Part shown: piece by piece, positions 59,242 to 64,000 of the stretch | Numbering within the stretch: position 1 is the stretch's first letter | Layout: each line of letters begins with the position of its first letter | Assembly: GCA_023374045.1 (NCBI GenBank) | Contig: CM041776.1 | Coordinates: forward strand, 476,025,375-476,089,374 | Length of the DNA stretch: 64,000 nucleotides | Origin: Limonium bicolor | Taxonomy: Eukaryota; Streptophyta; Magnoliopsida; Caryophyllales; Plumbaginaceae | Reading direction: 5' to 3' | Notes under the pieces: model-generated | What the model was told of the DNA's origin: nothing | What the model saw: only the letters and a program-made list of their open reading frames with translations | Databases searched by the model: none | Made by a program: the position numbers and the translations under genes

Positions 59242-62200
59242 AATAAGAATAGGAACATGTAGAGGAACACTAACACACCACAAGTACATAGTAATGTACC
59301 GAGACCGCAAAGAAGCGATTACCGGACCATGTATCCTAAGAACAGGAAGAATGGAACCTTGGAAAGGCCTAACGGCCTAACCATTGTATTAAGGACATAC
59401 CAGTCAGCGAGAAGCTGGACTTGGTCAAGACCTCAAACATGGATATGCCATGAAGAACTTCTTTTAACACCGCACTATGATTTTAAAACCCAACTTTTCT
59501 TTCAAAACCACAACCTTTTTTTTAAAACTTTGGATTTTAAAACTAAACCAACGGAATTACGGTGAGTATCACAGAATGATACAAGAGGAGTTGACAATAG
59601 AATACTTCACCTAGGCATGTGACGAACACTACGAGTGTACCCAATTACGGGATGTGGGACAACCGCACTCCGAAGGAGCTTGCGGGCCTGACAGATAGTC
59701 GGGTAAGTGGTAACGTATCAATAAGGTACCTCACGTATGTATACATGTAGTGTACGAAGCACGGGAAGTAGTCAACTCCGTTCTACGGACCATAAGTAAG
59801 TTCAAGCCAAAGCAGTTGGACGCTACAAACGACCAACGAAAAGGAACTCAGCTAAGAAGTAAGTATAAAGAACTCAAAGAATCCATCTGAAGATAAGGAA
59901 TGAGGATTAAGAAGCGCAAAGAGCGTCGACTAGTGAGCATGGACATTGGATATGTCTGAAAGACATCAAGTAAATACACGACAGCTGGGAAGCATACCCA
60001 GCCTGAACACAGTAAGGCAAAAGCCTAACGTGAACACCACAATGCTTAACAAACGGGATGGAGTTCCCTAGAGCAATCACAAGATTACCATGAAGTATAA
60101 TCCATCATTGGAGAGGATACTAACCTAGTCTAAAACACTAGGAGGAAGTATAAACAGTCTACCCAAGAATGGGAGACATTATAACCCTAAAGGGGATAGC
60201 TTAAATACAATACCACAAGGCGGTATAGTGGACATAACGTGTCATAAACATTAGCCGGATGTAACGGCATAACTAACAGCACTCAGAGCAATCCGTGAAG
60301 GGTGTCTGAGTTGACAACAGTCGAACAAAGCGTCATGATAAGAACGCGGGAACTAGAACGAACATTCGGTTAGAACACCGAAGGGATTTCGCATAACGGG
60401 AAATACCCTAAACTACTAAAAGGCACTAATTGCCTGATGGGCCTCCTATGAACGGAAGCGTGATGTCACGACTTACCATGGAGCCCAGCAATACCTCCAG
60501 CCTATGGGGTATACAAGGAGTGGGAATGAGTATACGCAGCTTGCAAAGAGCATAGCTTGCAACAATAAGGCTTAAAAGCCATAAACTTAATACGTTATAT
60601 AAACCTTAACGGTTGTAAAAACACACCATTTAATAACAAGACCTGCAAAAGATATTGCTTCATACGACAAACAAACCGTCAACTGAACAACCCAATTAAA
60701 GCTCAACATAATGAGCGGCTTGGAGTAATGGTTACCTCAATGTCACTGTCACTAGAGCATCAGTCTAGCATACAGTTGACTAAGTTTTAATTACCCTTCA
60801 TGCCTTCTGCAGAAATGATAGCACAGAGGCATAAGAATCGTGATAATGCCAACATTGGCCTAGTCCACACTAGGACCCTACGGGAAACCCGAGGGAAGAC
60901 ACCTCTTGTTAACCAAAGATCACCAAGGCGGTGAAGATGTGAACCCTTAGAAAAGGCTTCCATCTACAACAACAACAACCTTGCACATAGAGTTATTGCC
61001 AAGAGACAATCAAACAAGAAAGTGAGACTTCCAAACCACCACGCCTACAAGAGGCTATGGACTGAAGAAGCACATCGCTTGAGAGCATCGAAGCTCGAAG
61101 GAGTAAGTATACTCCATATGCAACCACATGTGATCAACCATTGTGTAAACACCAACTTGGTAAATCTTGTCATGAGACCTGTGAGTGGCAACAAGCCTCT
61201 CAACCAGAACTTCATTTACCAATGAGAGAACGGGACCAGAAAACCCTTGAAGTTCTGGGGATGTCCCGGTGATGTACATACAAAGTAAAACTTCACAGCT
61301 AGAGCCTATAACCAATGCTCAGCACTGGGAGACAGAAATTGTCAAAAACAATCAATGTGAATATCAATTGAACACCACGAATGACCCACGCTCAAGAGAG
61401 CTTGTGACCCGATAAATTACTTTATTCTTGGCCAACCAAGATAATTGGTAAATGGTATCATAAATGATGGAAATAATGTGAGGTAAGCCAACCTACTCGT
61501 GAAACCTAAACTGAAATAAAACATCTCCACATGAGGAAGATAATACCACTGCGGTATGCTACGACAATCATCTTACATATGAACTAGGAACCTCCTAGTG
61601 TATTTACACCATAAGGAAATGGTGCCAACGACAATGGTAATGAGTAAAGACGAGCTACCACAGTAACACAGTCAGTAAGAACGATGTTGTACAATGAGTA
61701 AGAGTATGGTTCGCAACAAGCGACCACTATGAGGAAGTAGCAGATAATGACACAGAGTATAAGTACGAGATAACAGGCAGAAATATTCTTTCCTATCACA
61801 TAAGTGACTTACTGTCAAGCGTTTACGCCTCTGCACTCTGTATGACTGAGTGTTTTGGTATTGCACTTGTGCAGCTAATGACCTAATGGGATGGCTAGGG
61901 ATATGGAGAATGTAAACCGTAGTAAACCCTTCTTTTCACCAACAAACATGGCATAAGCCAGTTAAGCAAGCTTAGCAACAAACCGTGCGGTCTAAGGCCA
62001 AAGAAGCACGAAGAGTGTACAACACACTAATAATCATAAATGTGAATTCCAATGGAATAAAGGGTGAAAAGAGACTTAAGAAAGTCACTAGGACCAACGC
62101 ATAGAGAATGCAAGGTCAAACAAGTGAAGAACACTTGTACTGAACCAGAAAAACTGGTATAATTCAGAAGCTATTGACAACAGAGGAAGCACTACAACTA

Positions 62201-63967
62201 AGTAGTGACTCAACCTCGCCCGACAATAAGTCGGAGGAACTTAGTGAATAATCGTGGAAGCACGAATAGCATGTGCAGTAGATTACCAGAGAGCTGGTTA
62301 CAATCTAAAACTAATTGAGTTCAAACACGGTAAAAGAATACCGCAATTGTTTAGTATACCTTATTCCCATATTAAACGGATAAAAGGTGATGTATAACAC
62401 ATTAAGGATAACACGAAGGGTGAGTAACCCAAGTTATCAGGGTCGCGCAGCAGAAGCTAGTGGGCCCTACCTAGTAAGTATAGTAGAATGGCTATTAATG
62501 CCTTGAAGCCTAATAGACTGGAACCGAATTAATTATGAGTTAAATAAACTCATATAGGAATCCTTGGTGCAAAGACTAAACCATTGTTATGATTAGGACC
62601 CTTTGACAAGGGTATATTATGTAACAAACCGTAAAGAAGCTAAAACGCTTCGGATTGCCCAAATTGAGTAAACCAATGTTTAATAATAATAACATATGGT
62701 AGATTACGTGGGCGTAATCCCTTTCAAGGGGGGTAGAGCGAAAACCGCATAATGTGAATTCCATGAATAAAACACATAAACTATAATGTGCATAGCACAA
62801 ATGAGAATTGATTGGATGATTGGTACTATGTTAAATAAACATAAGTATTCATTCATATTGAAATTGTGGTAATTAGGCATGAGAGATGCAAATACCATAG
62901 GATGGATATACCTACCTTGTAACACCATGTAAGAGTATTAGTAAAAGAAAAGTAACGAGTAGTGGACGGAGCTCCACAAGTATTGTAGCCTTTGAAGAAG
63001 TAGTACAAAATGAATGAGAGTAGTAGATGAATGAAGTCTAGGTGTAGTGTATACCTTGGTAAATTATTAGAAGTGAATTGAGGGCAACTAAATTTTACAA
63101 GTATGGTAATCCCTAGTTAAAATAATTGAAATGATGGAGAGTAATGGATGGAAGTAGTGAAGGCTGATGAAATGAGCATTTAGGTATTGAACCACGGAGT
63201 AAAGTATTTGGGAAGTAGAGTGAGGATGATTGATGGACTGATTTCATCCTTTGGAGATGTATGAATTCGTAATCACGACTAGAAAGGGTAAAAAGATAGA
63301 AAATGAAAACAATTAAATTATTTGTTTGTTTAAAACTGATGTGGGAAGTGGAACTTGATCCTGATCAGATCAAGGGAAACCGAACACAAATTGGGGTGGA
63401 AAGATAGTTCAACACTAGTGCTGATCACATCAGGGTCGAACGATTCTTGAAGCTCCCCTTAAGTGGTCACAAGAATCACGCATAAGATAGTTGTAATGAA
63501 TATAAATTGAAATTTGGAGTTGTATGCTTTAGAAGGATTTCTAATTAGCTGTTGGGAAGGACTTTCCTTAGACTGAGAACGAAGATTTGGTTAGAAGCTT
63601 GTATCGGAGAAGATAGTAGTGTAGCATATTGTATTATTCCAAGGGCAGCGGGACATAGAGGAGTCCTGTGTCTAGATGACCTGAGTGCCTGCGGGACTGT
63701 ATGTGTATTGCATTGCTTTGGGGATAGCTTTGCATTGTATATATGTGAAAACCTGGTAATGTGGAACCGATGGTTGGTAGTAATGTGGATTGGAGTAATT
63801 ATAGTACATTTGTATGGTATGGAATGTAGAGACCGTGAGTAGTGGATTTGGGAATTGTAAGGAGGAAGAATGTGTGACTTTTAGTATTAGACATGTAAGG
63901 ATGAGTAAGCATTTTAAACCTGTAACCTCGAACAACTTTGAGGACAAAGTTCTTAAGGGGGGTAGTT

Positions 63968-64000
63968 TGAAATACCCCGAACTTAAATATGGCGATTAAA
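63968..64000 (+). mobile_element. Element B 3' LTR, first 33 bp (cut by window edge)
   Basis: TGAAATACCCCGAACTTAAA and the following bases match the start of the 5' LTR exactly, directly after the PPT. Confidence 0.95.

Larger units (their letters stand above)
58279..63967 (+). mobile_element. Element B internal region (5.7 kb, no gag-pol seen)
   Basis: It extends from primer site to PPT. The first 4.4 kb, up to an inner PPT-like site (62726-62736), aligns with A and C in reverse orientation. The rest is a 3' UTR-like region ending AACTTTG-agga-CAAAGTT and then TTAAGGGGGGTAG (63954-63965). All open frames are under 100 codons and none shows Gag, protease, RT, RNase H or integrase motifs. It fits a non-autonomous LARD-like element. 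The alternative is an extremely decayed gag-pol, since 4.4 kb is close to a Tekay polyprotein in length. Confidence 0.7.

Overview
The window looks like intergenic, heterochromatin-type DNA of a flowering plant, probably a eudicot with a large genome. It holds no intact host gene, tRNA or rRNA. Almost all of it is layered LTR retrotransposons, with one gene-capturing DNA transposon, a LINE remnant, a fold-back MITE and a 500-base assembly gap (10598-11097). Evidence for a plant: tRNA-iMet primer sites, Tekay/Del-type chromovirus integrase plus chromodomain, Tat/Ogre-like and Athila-like LTR sequences, and captured plant-type gene fragments.

Layout. 1-5489: 3' non-coding end, one complete LTR and the primer binding site of a Tat/Ogre-like element (+), rich in tandem hairpin repeats. 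5490-9565: solo Tekay-type LTR (-) inserted just after that primer site; the Tat-like leader resumes at 9566-10597. 11098-15926: remains of a CACTA-like element carrying broken pieces of at least three genes (mitochondrial-type EF-Tu, a receptor kinase, probably an AlkB-homologue) plus unidentified exons. 15927-16609: promoter/leader-like sequence (-). 16610-25261: truncated Tekay-type element A (-). 25262-26444: Athila-like 3' end. 26445-43883: element C (-) with both LTRs (about 3.95 kb each), interrupted by solo LTR D (33297-37642, +, TSD CTACC). 43884-46235: unassigned flank and a second Tat-like fragment. 46236-52294: 3' part of a Tekay element E (+) with a decayed integrase-chromodomain gene and an LTR holding a MITE. 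52295-54008: LINE endonuclease relic and Athila-like scrap. 54009-64000: element B (+) with a 4.27-kb LTR, a 5.7-kb internal region and the first bases of its 3' LTR at the window edge.

How it fits together. Elements A, B and C share LTR ends (TGAAATACCCC ... GGGGTGTTACA), the tRNA-iMet primer site and an alignable internal region in which I see no gag-pol. They look like a large non-autonomous (LARD-like) family. E has the same kind of LTR ends, the same pre-polypurine-tract 3' region and a recognisable integrase and chromodomain, so its lineage is the natural candidate helper. The most unusual signal is structural. Every long LTR here, from two or three unrelated Ty3/gypsy lineages, carries a cluster of GC-rich hairpins built on a GTCCG/CGGAC core. 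The stems differ between subfamilies but remain paired. The Tat-like 3' region carries its own arrays of hairpins whose arms co-vary.

All homology calls are from reading the sequence and from memory of the families; no searches or alignments were run.
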